From Brevibacterium sp. W7.2 (GTDB lineage: Bacteria > Actinomycetota > Actinomycetes > Actinomycetales > Brevibacteriaceae): 64,000 nt of DNA. The stretch is taken from positions 1 to 64,000 of the forward strand of contig NZ_CP073089.1 in the NCBI RefSeq assembly GCF_018137945.1, read 5' to 3'. This document shows positions 9,342 through 17,395 of this stretch, one piece after another. Positions within the stretch are counted from its first letter, which is position 1; every line of letters starts with the position of its first letter. Below the pieces are notes generated by a model. It was not told where the DNA came from and searched no databases. It saw only the letters and a list, made by a program, of their open reading frames with translations. The translations under genes were made by a program, and so were the position numbers.

Positions 9342-9346
9342 GCTAG
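8348..9346 (+). CDS. IS481-family transposase (DDE)
   Basis: Cuts and pastes the element. 332 aa from the GTG at 8348, which has AGGAGG at ideal distance; an in-frame GTG at 8306 has no ribosome-binding site. N-terminal helix-turn-helix (STAAKQYMVSWPTAKRW), second HTH (MGPVQIAFHLGLAASTVHAV), then the rve catalytic core with DDE residues in HVDVTKFG, VLSDNGSAYR and NGIIERFHRTL. The stop TAG (9344-9346) lies in the right target duplication, so the reading frame ends only because of the CTAG target. Confidence 0.93.
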   Translation: MSHANAALTPKARLKIARLIVDEGWSVSTAAKQYMVSWPTAKRWADRYRAHGEDGMADKPSRPRSSPNRTPQAMVKKIVALRWRKRMGPVQIAFHLGLAASTVHAVLVRCRINRLRYIDRITGEPIRRYEHSYPGAMIHVDVTKFGNVPDGGGHRFLGRQAGEQNSRATANRTGQRTSSGHPRLGTAFVHTVIDDHSRIAYAEIHNDEKALTAIAVLERAVAWFAARDVEVERVLSDNGSAYRSHAWRDACTDLGIKHKRTRPYRPQTNGIIERFHRTLNDGWAYARLYGSETARREALPAWIHEYNHHRPHTAIGNQPPISRLTNVAGQYS

Positions 9347-9347
9347 C
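9342..9347. repeat. Right target-site duplication of the IS481-family element
   Basis: GCTAGC directly after the terminal ACA, identical to 8219-8224. It contains the transposase stop codon. Confidence 0.85.
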
Positions 9348-9609
9348 GGGGCCTTGGTGCGATTCGTGAGTGAAACGATACTGTTCAATCAATGAGTTCG
9401 TGTTCGGTTGCCGTCAGTTCGGGGTTGAAGTCGTCGTCGGGTATATCCAGAAGCTCTCCTTCGCCCGTTCGTCGAATGTGTCTGAACCGTTGCTGGTACG
9501 ACGTCCCCAGACGATTCCGTTCGTCGTGGCTGCGGTCTGCAGGCTCGGTGGAATGGCTGAACTCCATGGAACGGCTGATCTCCGTGGGTGATCGGCCCTT
9601 ATTTGATGG

Positions 9610-9623
9610 GTTTCACGTGAAAC
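9610..9623. other. parS site, exact
   Basis: Exact GTTTCACGTGAAAC. Confidence 0.93.
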
Positions 9624-10052
9624 GGAACGGCACCCGGCTTCTCGGCAGGTGTCTTTGCCGCACCCGGGGGACAGTCACCTCTATCGCGCCTTCTGAGTAC
9701 CGCGTCCCCGTTGCACCCGTTGTTCAGCGGCCGCGCTGCCGGACAGTTCAGATAGCGTCAGGCCAACAATCGTTAGGTGAACGGTTGTGCAGTCTGCGAT
9801 TCGACGGTGCTCCAGCATCATTTCCCCGTGACAGCGCCGTTTCGTTGTCGCTGCCGTCGCGTGATTCGCCAAGTTGCATGACCGTTGAAGGAATGGACAA
9901 CTAGGGCTCCCCGCAATGCCGATCACAGATCGCTCGCAGAACGACTATCGGCTGGCCCCTACGCAAGCACAGACCGGCTCGAGCCAAGTTCGGCGCGGCG
10001 CCGTCTCTTGTCCATTCGCAGACCGGCCAATCGCACTTCAGGGGATGAGTAT

Positions 10053-10066
10053 GTTTCACGCGAAAC
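10053..10066. other. parS-like site, one mismatch
   Basis: GTTTCACGCGAAAC; change in the central CACGTG. 127 bp before the next site. Confidence 0.7.
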
Positions 10067-10179
10067 CAGGAAATTCTGGAACTTTCGCACGGTAGTTAGC
10101 GACGGACACCTACTGTTGCGATGACGTGCGTTCTGAGAATGACCATCCGGTGAGAATTCGTTGGAACGAAATGCCTGTG

Positions 10180-10193
10180 GTTTCATGTGAAAC
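10180..10193. other. parS-like site, one mismatch
   Basis: GTTTCATGTGAAAC; change in the central hexamer. 108 bp before the next site. Confidence 0.7.
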
Positions 10194-10287
10194 ACCATCA
10201 TCAGATTCAGCCAATCGGTGCTGAGAATCGTAGTCGGAGCGTCAGATTTGACCTCGCCCTGCAGCCACAATCTGGTCCGCGAGGATG

Positions 10288-10301
10288 GTTTCACATGAAA
10301 C
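10288..10301. other. parS-like site, one mismatch
   Basis: GTTTCACATGAAAC; first base block of the 106-bp tandem unit. Confidence 0.7.
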
Positions 10302-10393
10302 GGACGCGGTGGCGTTGGGATTCTCGTGATTCTAACGTGGAGGTTCGTGGTTCGTCGTGGTTACAGCCAGCCACACGCTGGCTGCTAAGTACG

Positions 10394-10407
10394 GTTTCAC
10401 GTGAAAC
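10394..10407. other. parS site, exact
   Basis: Exact GTTTCACGTGAAAC, head of the second tandem unit. Confidence 0.93.
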
Positions 10408-10498
10408 GGACGCGGTGGCGTAGGGATTCTCGTAGTTCCCACCTGCAAGCTCGTCGTTCGTCGTGGTTTTACAAGCTACGAGCCGGTTGGCGGGTATT

Positions 10499-10512
10499 GT
10501 TTCACGTGAAAC
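10499..10512. other. parS site, exact (16-bp palindrome)
   Basis: Exact core extended to the full 16-mer TGTTTCACGTGAAACA (10498-10513), the best match in the window. Confidence 0.95.
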
Positions 10513-10880
10513 AGACGTTTTAGCGAAACGATTAGATTACCCTCAACCGGCACAGCTGCGGTTCGTCGTGGTCCGTATAGCGTAGACAGTGGTTGAGCAT
10601 GTGCTTCTGTCTGATGTCCCGGGGCTGCCCTCCTCCTGTGCCCCCCTCGCGATCGTCCATAATGGTTGGGTTCTGTTCACTTCCTGGGGTTCGTGGCTAT
10701 GTGGACGAATCAGATGGCGCGTCTGTGTCTTCGTGTTGCCGAGCGTCTGGAGCAGAATCGATCGTAGCGCTTGATCTGCTATCTCCGACAGCACTGGATC
10801 GATGAAGTCGAATCCGGGAGAGAGATGCCAGGGTGCGCCTGATTCACAGAATATTACCCCGCAGTTCGATAGAGCTCGGC

Positions 10881-10894
10881 GTTTCACGTGAAAC
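10881..10894. other. parS site, exact
   Basis: Exact GTTTCACGTGAAAC, 94 bp before the next exact site. Confidence 0.93.
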
Positions 10895-10974
10895 AGGGCC
10901 ACTCGGAGACCATTATTGCCGACGCAGCCGAGTCCCGTGTGAGGCATTGCCAGCATGGTTGAGAATGCGTAGGT

Positions 10975-10988
10975 GTTTCACGTGAAAC
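10975..10988. other. parS site, exact
   Basis: Exact GTTTCACGTGAAAC. Confidence 0.93.
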
Positions 10989-11202
10989 GGCCTGCCCGGT
11001 CCTTCAAGGTTCAAGATGCAGTGTTGCAGGCGCTGTTGTCGACAGTCGTACTAGCCTCCCCAAAGGACCGTAGAGCATGACCTTCTGCCTCGCGTCGTCG
11101 CAGAATGGTCGATAGTGCATTGCGGATACAGCTATTCGGGGCGCTTGTCCGTCTGTTTAGCTGCCGGGCGTCAAATCTTCTTGCCTTCCCTCTGCATCGG
11201 GT

Positions 11203-11268
11203 GTTTCACGTGGAACACAGACGTGGGTGGTTCACGTGGAACGGTGAGTCGGTTGTTTCACGTGGAAC
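11203..11268. repeat. Three variant parS sites at exact 26-bp intervals
   Basis: GTTTCACGTGGAAC at 11203-11216, GGTTCACGTGGAAC at 11229-11242 and GTTTCACGTGGAAC at 11255-11268. All three share the variant right half GTGGAAC and start exactly 26 bp apart, unlike the other sites. They probably arose by local duplication of one variant site. Confidence 0.7.
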
Positions 11269-11568
11269 GGATCGGGCGTTTGCTACCGTGACTACAGTGG
11301 ATCGGCGCCTGAACTATCAAACTTCTCCGCGCCGCCTCATGAAGGCTCGGTCATTGCATCGTATTGAGGTTTCGGCCTTTCTGTAAAACGCGTAGGCCGT
11401 CGTCGCCGAGGCGAATTCATCCGTCAGTCGCCTGAAACTGGGCACTTTGCATGGTGGCCGCGGCGCTGGAAAAGCGTTCAATAGCGAGCCGATTCAAGTC
11501 GCGTCTCTCAATCTCGGAAGTCCCCGCCCGAAGGCGTCTCGACATGTTCCGAGTGAAGCGGTCGGTGT

Positions 11569-11582
11569 GTTTCACGGGGAAC
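11569..11582. other. Degenerate parS-like site, two mismatches
   Basis: GTTTCACGGGGAAC; two changes from consensus, both in the right half. Functional status unclear. Confidence 0.45.
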
Positions 11583-11657
11583 GGCTTTTCCGCGAATGAG
11601 TGACGGGCGAGCGTGCTAGTTCCCTTCTGCTAACCGCGCAATCGAGGGTTCGTCATT

Positions 11658-11671
11658 GTTTCACGTGAAAC
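11658..11671. other. parS site, exact
   Basis: Exact GTTTCACGTGAAAC, the last of the field, about 380 bp beyond the 3' end of the cwlM-like gene. Confidence 0.93.
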
Positions 11672-12005
11672 CTCAGCCAACGTCGTTATGCCGGTCCATC
11701 GCAGCGATCGCCGTACAGTCATTGGTGTCAGCGCTGGACGGTTGTGTATCCGCACTCAGTGGACGACCTCGTCGGCGAGCGGACCGTAAACCGTAAGGAC
11801 TGAGCGCAGTATGTTTCGCGGCCGGTTTGGCAATTGGATAACTTGGGTCCGTCCCACGAGAATTCCAACTCAAAAGGCCGGTCGGTCTGATGAAGATCCT
11901 CGCCGGTCCTAACTTTTTCTGGCGAAGAATCGATGAGAGCTCTCAGGACCCGTCTCGGTAGCGGTTGTGCCAGCGAGTGAATGCATGCGCCAGCGTGTGT
12001 ACGCA

Positions 12006-12065
12006 TCGGCGTCGGCCGTAGGCTTTGATTGAGTGTGCGCCTCGGCGTCAGCCGTAGGCTTTGAT
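12006..12065. repeat. Short duplication of the cwlM-like gene 3' end
   Basis: A 24-bp block at 12006-12029 is repeated at 12042-12065 with one difference (period 36 bp). The second copy encodes the last residues of the amidase-like protein (EIKAYG and stop, minus strand); the first is a non-coding copy just downstream. Confidence 0.7.
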
Positions 12066-13184
12066 CTCGGCGAGACTGAGCGTGCCGGTTGCCGGGTCGG
12101 CATCCTCTTTCACGTAAAGGCGCTGCAATGCCGCCGCGATGCCGTCGGCGATGGCGTCGCGCACCGCGGGGTCCTCGAGGTTGCGGCGATCGTCGGCGTT
12201 GGTGAGGTACCCCGTGACGACATGGACTTTGGGTGTCCGGAGTCGCTTGAGTGACGACCACGTGCGTCCGTGCGAGCGGCAGTCGAGCATACCCGTGCGC
12301 GCGGTGATCTCGCTCTGGATGAGAGAGGCCAGTCGCTTCCCGACAGGCGAGTTGAGATCCGGGTGCTCCTCATGCCCGAAGTAGAACGTCGCCAGACCGT
12401 TCGCCCCGGGCGAGCGGCTGACGTCGGCGGTGACGGTGATGACCGCTGAGGCACCGAGCTGATCTGCGGCGTTGATCTCTGCCGCGTCGCCGTCGAGCAC
12501 GATGGCTCCGGCCCCGACCGCTTCGAGACGGCCGGCCAAACGTCCGGCTACATCTGTAGTGACATCGCGTTCGAGCTTCTTCTGCCACTCGTTCATCGGC
12601 AGCGTGACGAAATCGGTGGTCGTGGTGGCCGCTTCGATGACGAAGGTCCGACCGGCCAACGAGGTCCCGGATGCTGCGACGCGTGCCGTCTCCTCGAGCG
12701 CGTAGAGGTTCCCCGTCGTGTGCTTGCGGTCGACGGCGTCGAGTCCACGGAGAGTCTGCGGGCCGGCGATGCCGTCGACCTTCGCTCCCAGACCCATCTG
12801 CAGCTCCTTGACGGCCGCCTCGGTGGCAGCGCCGTACTCGGCGTCGATTCGGCCGGCATAGAAACCGAGACCCGAGAGACTGCGCTGGAGGGTGAGCACA
12901 TCATCGCCTGTGAGGACCTTGACGGGGTCGAAACGGAGTACACGGTCACCGAGCTGGAAACGGGCACGATCAAGCTCTGTGAACGTCTCAGAGCCGAGCA
13001 CACCGTCGCAGAGGATCCCCCGGGTCTGCTGGAACTGCCGAACGGCGAGTTCGAACGGCCGATCGAAGTCCTCGCCGCGGGGATCTCCGACATTGAGACC
13101 CAGACGCGCCATCTGCGATTTGATCGCCGGCAGGACCTCTGAAGCGTCTCCGCTTCTGAACTGCGGTCGTTCCTGGTGATTCAA
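12048..13184 (-). CDS. cwlM: CwlM-like N-acetylmuramoyl-L-alanine amidase family protein (probably inactive)
   Basis: 378 aa. Two peptidoglycan-binding_1 domains (about residues 7-70, with MARLGL, and 85-150, with LQRSLSGLGFYAGRID and DGIAGPQTLRGLD), then an Amidase_3 fold (about 180-360). The zinc ligands appear lost: the usual DxGHGG region reads VIEAATTTT, the usual SIHAN region reads TVTADVS, and the usual glutamate of E-x-GF-x-SN reads VVTGYLTN. In mycobacteria the positional equivalent CwlM is a cytoplasmic regulator of MurA rather than a hydrolase. No signal peptide. The TTG start at 13184 is uncertain, since no ribosome-binding site is visible. Followed by the parS field and preceded by trxA. 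Confidence 0.85.
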   Translation of the reverse strand: MNHQERPQFRSGDASEVLPAIKSQMARLGLNVGDPRGEDFDRPFELAVRQFQQTRGILCDGVLGSETFTELDRARFQLGDRVLRFDPVKVLTGDDVLTLQRSLSGLGFYAGRIDAEYGAATEAAVKELQMGLGAKVDGIAGPQTLRGLDAVDRKHTTGNLYALEETARVAASGTSLAGRTFVIEAATTTTDFVTLPMNEWQKKLERDVTTDVAGRLAGRLEAVGAGAIVLDGDAAEINAADQLGASAVITVTADVSRSPGANGLATFYFGHEEHPDLNSPVGKRLASLIQSEITARTGMLDCRSHGRTWSSLKRLRTPKVHVVTGYLTNADDRRNLEDPAVRDAIADGIAAALQRLYVKEDADPATGTLSLAEIKAYG

Positions 13185-13236
13185 TGTCGTGCCAATCTGC
13201 TGTGCTGAGGATGTGAAACTGCGGGGATGTACGCCG

Positions 13237-13268
13237 AAGGCGCCTGTTGATATTACAACAGGCGCCTT
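13237..13268 (-). terminator. Rho-independent-type terminator after trxA
   Basis: Perfect 13-bp stem AAGGCGCCTGTTG (13237-13249) / CAACAGGCGCCTT (13256-13268) with loop ATATTA, just past the trxA stop. Confidence 0.75.
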
Positions 13269-13277
13269 GGAACTTGA

Positions 13278-13595
13278 TCAGATGAAGTCTTTGAGCTCGT
13301 CTTCGAGGGCAGGCTTCGGGCGGGCGCCGATGATGGTCTTCGCGACCTCACCGTCCTTGAAGACGTAGAGAGCGGGAATCGAGGTGATTCCGTACTTGCT
13401 CGCGGTCTCGAGGTTCTCGTCGGTGTTGACCTTGACGACGGTGAGCTTGTCAGCGTTCTCGTCGGCGATCTGATCAACGATGGGGCTGACCATGCGGCAG
13501 GGCCCGCACCAGGGTGCCCAGAAGTCGACAAGCACGGGCTTGTCCGACTTGAGGACGGTGTCTTCGAATGTAGCGTCAGTGACGTCGGTCGACAT
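13278..13595 (-). CDS. trxA: Thioredoxin
   Basis: Small disulfide reductant, recycled by thioredoxin reductase. 105 aa, typical. Active site FWAPWCGPCRM near residue 30, cis-proline region GITSIPALYVF, and the end LEDELKDFI. ATG preceded by AGGGAG. Lies 165 bp downstream of trxB in the same direction and ends at a strong hairpin, so trxB-trxA is probably one unit. Confidence 0.96.
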   Translation of the reverse strand: MSTDVTDATFEDTVLKSDKPVLVDFWAPWCGPCRMVSPIVDQIADENADKLTVVKVNTDENLETASKYGITSIPALYVFKDGEVAKTIIGARPKPALEDELKDFI

Positions 13596-13760
13596 GATCT
13601 CCCTTTCTGCTGGTGAGTGTCATAAGCGGCAACAGCGTGCACGCGGGTTTCATTCCCCGAGGCCGCGGCCCGCTGGACCGAGGATTCTCGGATCCTCAGG
13701 GAATTCGGTCCCTTAGGGATTTCCGTCCTTCAGGCAAGTCGGCTCCTCAGGGAAACCGGC

Positions 13761-14750
13761 TCAGGCGTTCATCACCTCGACGGCGGCCTCGTGGTCACCC
13801 TCGGCCTCGAGGACATCGGAGGCGTCGAGATCCGCGAGATAGTTCTCCGCGTCGAGGGCCGCGGCGCAGCCGGACCCGGCAGCGGTGATCGCCTGACGGT
13901 AGACGGAGTCGATGACGTCGCCGGCGGCGAAGACGCCTTCGACAGCGGTCTTCGACGAGCGGCCCTCGACCTCGAGGTAGCCATCGGGACGCAGCGGCAG
14001 CTGCTCGGCGAACAGGCTCGTGCGCGGATCCGAGCCGATCGCGACGAACAGACCGGTCACCGGCAGCTCGGAGGTCTCTCCCGTCTCCGTGTTGCGCACG
14101 GTGATCCCGGTCAGCGCGTCCTCGCCGTGGATCGCCTCGACCTCGGTGTCGAGCATGTACTCGAGCTTCTCGTCGGCCTTCGCCCGATCCTGCATCGCCT
14201 GGGACGCACGCAGCTCCTGACGGCGGTGGATGAGCGTGACCTTCGAGGCGAAGCGGGTGAGGAACGTCGCCTCTTCCAACGCCGAGTCGCCGCCGCCGAC
14301 GACGGCGATGTGCTGGTCACGGAAGAAGAAGCCGTCGCAGGTCGCGCACCAGCTCACACCGTGGCCCGACAGCTTCTTCTCGTTCGGCAGCCCCAGCTCG
14401 CGGTAGGCCGATCCCGTGGCGAGGATGACGGCCTTCGCGGTGTAGCGGGACCCGAGAGCGGTCTCGATCTGATGGGCACCGGGGTGCAGCTTGAGCGTCT
14501 CGACATCGTCGTAGACGACCTGCGCCCCGAACCGCTCCGCCTGCTCGCGCATGTTCTCCATGAGCTCGGGGCCCTGGATGCCGGCCGGGAAGCCGGGGTA
14601 GTTCTCGACGTCCGTGGTGTTCATGAGCTCGCCGCCGGCCGTCACCGAGCCCGCGATGACCACAGGAGACAGGTTGGCCCTGGCGGCGTAGATCGCGGCC
14701 GTGTACCCGGCCGGTCCCGACCCGATGATCACGAGTTGAGTGTCAGTCAT
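13761..14750 (-). CDS. trxB: Thioredoxin reductase
   Basis: NADPH-dependent flavoprotein that reduces thioredoxin. 329 aa. FAD-binding GSGPAGYTAAIYAARA at the N-terminus, redox pair WCATCDG near residue 138, NADPH-binding VVGGGDSALEEA near 155, and FAD motif GVFAAGDV near 280. A short acidic C-terminal extension follows the family core. In mycobacteria sigM and rsmA lie next to this gene; here it directly follows the pseudokinase gene. Confidence 0.97.
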   Translation of the reverse strand: MTDTQLVIIGSGPAGYTAAIYAARANLSPVVIAGSVTAGGELMNTTDVENYPGFPAGIQGPELMENMREQAERFGAQVVYDDVETLKLHPGAHQIETALGSRYTAKAVILATGSAYRELGLPNEKKLSGHGVSWCATCDGFFFRDQHIAVVGGGDSALEEATFLTRFASKVTLIHRRQELRASQAMQDRAKADEKLEYMLDTEVEAIHGEDALTGITVRNTETGETSELPVTGLFVAIGSDPRTSLFAEQLPLRPDGYLEVEGRSSKTAVEGVFAAGDVIDSVYRQAITAAGSGCAAALDAENYLADLDASDVLEAEGDHEAAVEVMNA

Positions 14751-14911
14751 GTGCGTTCCCTGTCCCTGTTGTGTGTTCTGTCATGTCGCGCCGCAGCGGC
14801 GCTGATTGGGTGCTCTCTAGGTAACCGAGCATACTCGGTGACTATTCCTCGCCGAGGCGGTCGATCGGTGCTGACCGCCCGACGGGGTTCGGTTGTCCTC
14901 CGACGGAGTGG

Positions 14912-17371
14912 CTAGGCGATGTCGACGGTGCTGATGACGGCCCGGTATCCGCCGTCGTCGCGGGGCAGCTCGGTGACCCAGAGGATGAGGCTGTCGGTGT
15001 CGACGCCCTCATCGAGGGTGACGGTGACGCCGCCCTTCGCATCGTCGAACTCCCCTTCGCCGACCTTCTTCGCCGACTCGGGGTCTGCGCCGCTGAGGAT
15101 CTCGAACGCTCCGCCCGACGTCGACGAGACGACGGTGACCTCACTGACGGGTGCCGTCTTCTCGAACTCGAAGAGCAGGCCGACGCCGTCCTTGAGGTTG
15201 CCGAACTCCGCCGAGTTGTACCGGTCGGTGCGCCACGACCCCTTCTCGCCCTTGATGACGTCCTTGGCCTGATCGTCGTTCTCCGTGTCATCGCCCTGCG
15301 GGTCGAGCGCCGTGACCTTGTCGATCACCGGGGGCTCAGCCTGAGGCTCCTCCGTGGGCTGCTCTTCGGCCGGCTGACTCGGAGCCGTCGAGGCGGGTGT
15401 GGCGGTCGGCTCGTCCCCGCCCGAGTTGAGGTTGACGACGATGATGCCGATGATGACGGCGGCGATGACGAGGAGACCGAGGACGAGCAGTGCGAAGGGC
15501 TTGCGGGTGCGCGTCTTCGCCGCCTGCGGATCCTCATCAGCGGCGACCGCCCGGGAGCTCGCCGCGGCGCCTCCGCCGTTGCCGCCCCGCCCCCCGGCCG
15601 CACGTGACTGTGCGCCCGTGCCTCCGGGTGGCTGGGCACCGGCGCCGCCGGCACCTGCAGCGGCAGCACCTGCACCGGCCACTCCGGCACCCGCAGCCGC
15701 TCCGGCGACGGCAGTGCGACTGTTCGAAGGTGAACCGCCCGCGCCGGAGGCTCCCGCACCTGCGGCCGCTGCGGCACCCGAACCGCCGCCGGACCCGGAG
15801 CCGCCGCCGCCCGAGCCGGAACCGGCCCCGAGGCCGGCTGCCGTGGGGCGCTCGTCGACGGTCTCCGGCGAGAGCCGGCGCATCTGCTTCGGCGGAGTCG
15901 CGGCATTGGCCTCCTCCTGGCGGGCCGCCGAGGACGCCTCGAGCGCTGCCAGACGCCGGCGAGCCTCTTCCTCCTTGGCCTTCGAGATCCGGCGCTCACG
16001 CTCGTATTCGCGCAGCTGATGCTCGCGCTGCTGCTCCGAGGTCTCGAACATCCCCCCGAGGAACCACGAGCCGTCGTCCTCGTCGTCGATGATGACGCGG
16101 GTGTCGTTCTCGTCCTCCTCCTCGTCGATCGCGACGATGTCGAGGGCCTGAGTGTCCGGTTCGGGCTCGTCGCGGTTGAGGATCGGCGAGGTGAGGTTCT
16201 CGTCGTACTCGTGGGCCGAGTAGCCCGAGTACTCCGAGTAGGTCTGCTCCGGCTGCCACTCGTCCCAGTCCTTCGCGGCATTGTCGATCTGCTCGGCCCC
16301 GATCGGGAAGCTCGATGCCTTCCGCATCTGCATCCGATCGGCGTATCGTCCGGTGGTGCGACCGGAGACTCCGGCAGCGAGTCCCCTCGTCCCCGGCCGG
16401 GTGATGCCGATGCGCACGAGCGCGGCCTTGACCTGGTCCTCGCTCGCCGGTGTCGTCGCTCCGCCGATCGTCGGGGTCCCCGCCGTCGGCAGGCTCGTGG
16501 CCTCCTCGAAGCTCGCCGGTGAGGCGTCGAAGAGCTTGTCGTTCTCGGCCGCCGGGGTGCGGTTGACGTAGCGGAGCAGCTCGGCGTCCCACTCGTCGAT
16601 GAAGCCGAGCACCTCGGCGACGGATCCCGGACCGGGGTCCTGCCCGGTGAGCACGCCGCTGATGAAGTCGTCGAGCTCTGCGGGCACCTCGGGGTTGAGC
16701 GCTTTCGCACGGGCGATCCGCGAGTTCTCCCGCGGTGCCGCGGGCACTCCGCTCATGCCCTCCTCGGCGGGCCAGTAGCCGGTCACCGCCGCATAGAAGA
16801 GCCGGATGAGGTCGAGGGCGTCCTGCCGGGAGGCCTTCGTCGGCGTGTAGTCGTCCGGGTCGATGACCCCGGTGCCCAGCGCCAGGGCCGCGTCGATGCC
16901 GATGCCGGAGACGAGGATGCCGCCCGACGAGGTGATCCCGACGACGCTCGGCCGGAGGAACATGTGGAAGAGTCCCCGCCGCGCCGAGGTGACGAGAACC
17001 GTGCCGATCTCCCCGATGAGCGCCTTCGCCGCGTCGACGGGCAACGGGGTCTTCGGCAGGATCTGTCCGAGCGCGGTGACGGCGATGCGCTGGGAGACGA
17101 CGTAGTCGAGGCCGTTCGAATGCCCGACGTCGAGGGTCGGGGCGATGCGGGGGTCGCCGAGGATCGAGACGCGCTGGGCGGCTTCGAGGACGTCGGAGGA
17201 GGCCTCGGCGTCGGCGACGTGGATGAGGACGGGTTCATCGAGGATCGCATCGAGAGCCGTGCACACCGTGCCGACAGCGGGCTTGTCCTCGAGCCAGGGG
17301 CGGTCGACCGTTGATACGACATAGCGACCGGCTACGACCATGCCGGGTTCGATATCGATCAGGGGGATCAC
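14912..17371 (-). CDS. Membrane-anchored pseudokinase (MurJ-partner type)
   Basis: 819 aa. Residues about 10-280 resemble a serine/threonine kinase but lack catalytic residues: the VAxK position reads VLIHVAD, the HRDLKPEN loop reads FHMFLRPSV and the DFG reads SGIG. A long disordered Gly/Ala/Ser-rich middle follows (about 480-640), then one transmembrane segment (PFALLVLGLLVIAAVIIG) and an extracellular discoidin-like beta domain (about 700-819). In mycobacteria this architecture is fused to the C-terminus of MviN/MurJ, where the phosphorylated pseudokinase recruits FhaA to control peptidoglycan synthesis. Here it is a separate gene 24 bp after murJ. Start uncertain: GTG 17371 or ATG 17341. 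Confidence 0.85.
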   Translation of the reverse strand: MIPLIDIEPGMVVAGRYVVSTVDRPWLEDKPAVGTVCTALDAILDEPVLIHVADAEASSDVLEAAQRVSILGDPRIAPTLDVGHSNGLDYVVSQRIAVTALGQILPKTPLPVDAAKALIGEIGTVLVTSARRGLFHMFLRPSVVGITSSGGILVSGIGIDAALALGTGVIDPDDYTPTKASRQDALDLIRLFYAAVTGYWPAEEGMSGVPAAPRENSRIARAKALNPEVPAELDDFISGVLTGQDPGPGSVAEVLGFIDEWDAELLRYVNRTPAAENDKLFDASPASFEEATSLPTAGTPTIGGATTPASEDQVKAALVRIGITRPGTRGLAAGVSGRTTGRYADRMQMRKASSFPIGAEQIDNAAKDWDEWQPEQTYSEYSGYSAHEYDENLTSPILNRDEPEPDTQALDIVAIDEEEDENDTRVIIDDEDDGSWFLGGMFETSEQQREHQLREYERERRISKAKEEEARRRLAALEASSAARQEEANAATPPKQMRRLSPETVDERPTAAGLGAGSGSGGGGSGSGGGSGAAAAAGAGASGAGGSPSNSRTAVAGAAAGAGVAGAGAAAAGAGGAGAQPPGGTGAQSRAAGGRGGNGGGAAASSRAVAADEDPQAAKTRTRKPFALLVLGLLVIAAVIIGIIVVNLNSGGDEPTATPASTAPSQPAEEQPTEEPQAEPPVIDKVTALDPQGDDTENDDQAKDVIKGEKGSWRTDRYNSAEFGNLKDGVGLLFEFEKTAPVSEVTVVSSTSGGAFEILSGADPESAKKVGEGEFDDAKGGVTVTLDEGVDTDSLILWVTELPRDDGGYRAVISTVDIA

Positions 17372-17395
17372 CTCCGGGGGCGGGGATTGGGCAGG

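Larger units (their letters stand above)
10288..10512. repeat. Tandem units of about 105 bp, each headed by a parS
   Basis: parS starts at 10288, 10394 and 10499 (steps of 106 and 105). The first two units share GGACGCGGTGGCGT right after the palindrome, then GGGATTCTCGT, then TTCGTCGTGGTT. The third palindrome is followed by more diverged sequence that keeps GGTTCGTCGTGGT (10559-10571). The pattern indicates tandem duplication of a parS-bearing segment. Confidence 0.75.
9348..12047. other. Gene-free parS field (candidate centromere)
   Basis: About 2.7 kb with no open reading frame that shows a ribosome-binding site together with a recognisable protein, and with visibly lower GC than the flanks. 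Short frames here translate the parS palindrome repeatedly (FHVK, VSRET), which marks them as chance. The region holds 13 parS or parS-like palindromes listed separately, plus tandem repeats. With 8179 and the site inside parB the total is 15 in about 3.9 kb. Confidence 0.85.

Noticed and set aside
9385-9567. 60-residue minus-strand frame right of the IS
   Set aside because: Composition looks partly protein-like (DIPDDDFNPEL), but no ribosome-binding site and no family recognised; left out of the gene list.
10543-10956. 137-residue minus-strand frame in the parS field
   Set aside because: Contains translated parS (FHVKR), has no ribosome-binding site or recognisable domain; treated as chance.
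12107-12119. CTTTCACGTAAAG inside the cwlM-like gene
   Set aside because: Shorter palindrome with a missing base in the centre compared with parS; not counted.
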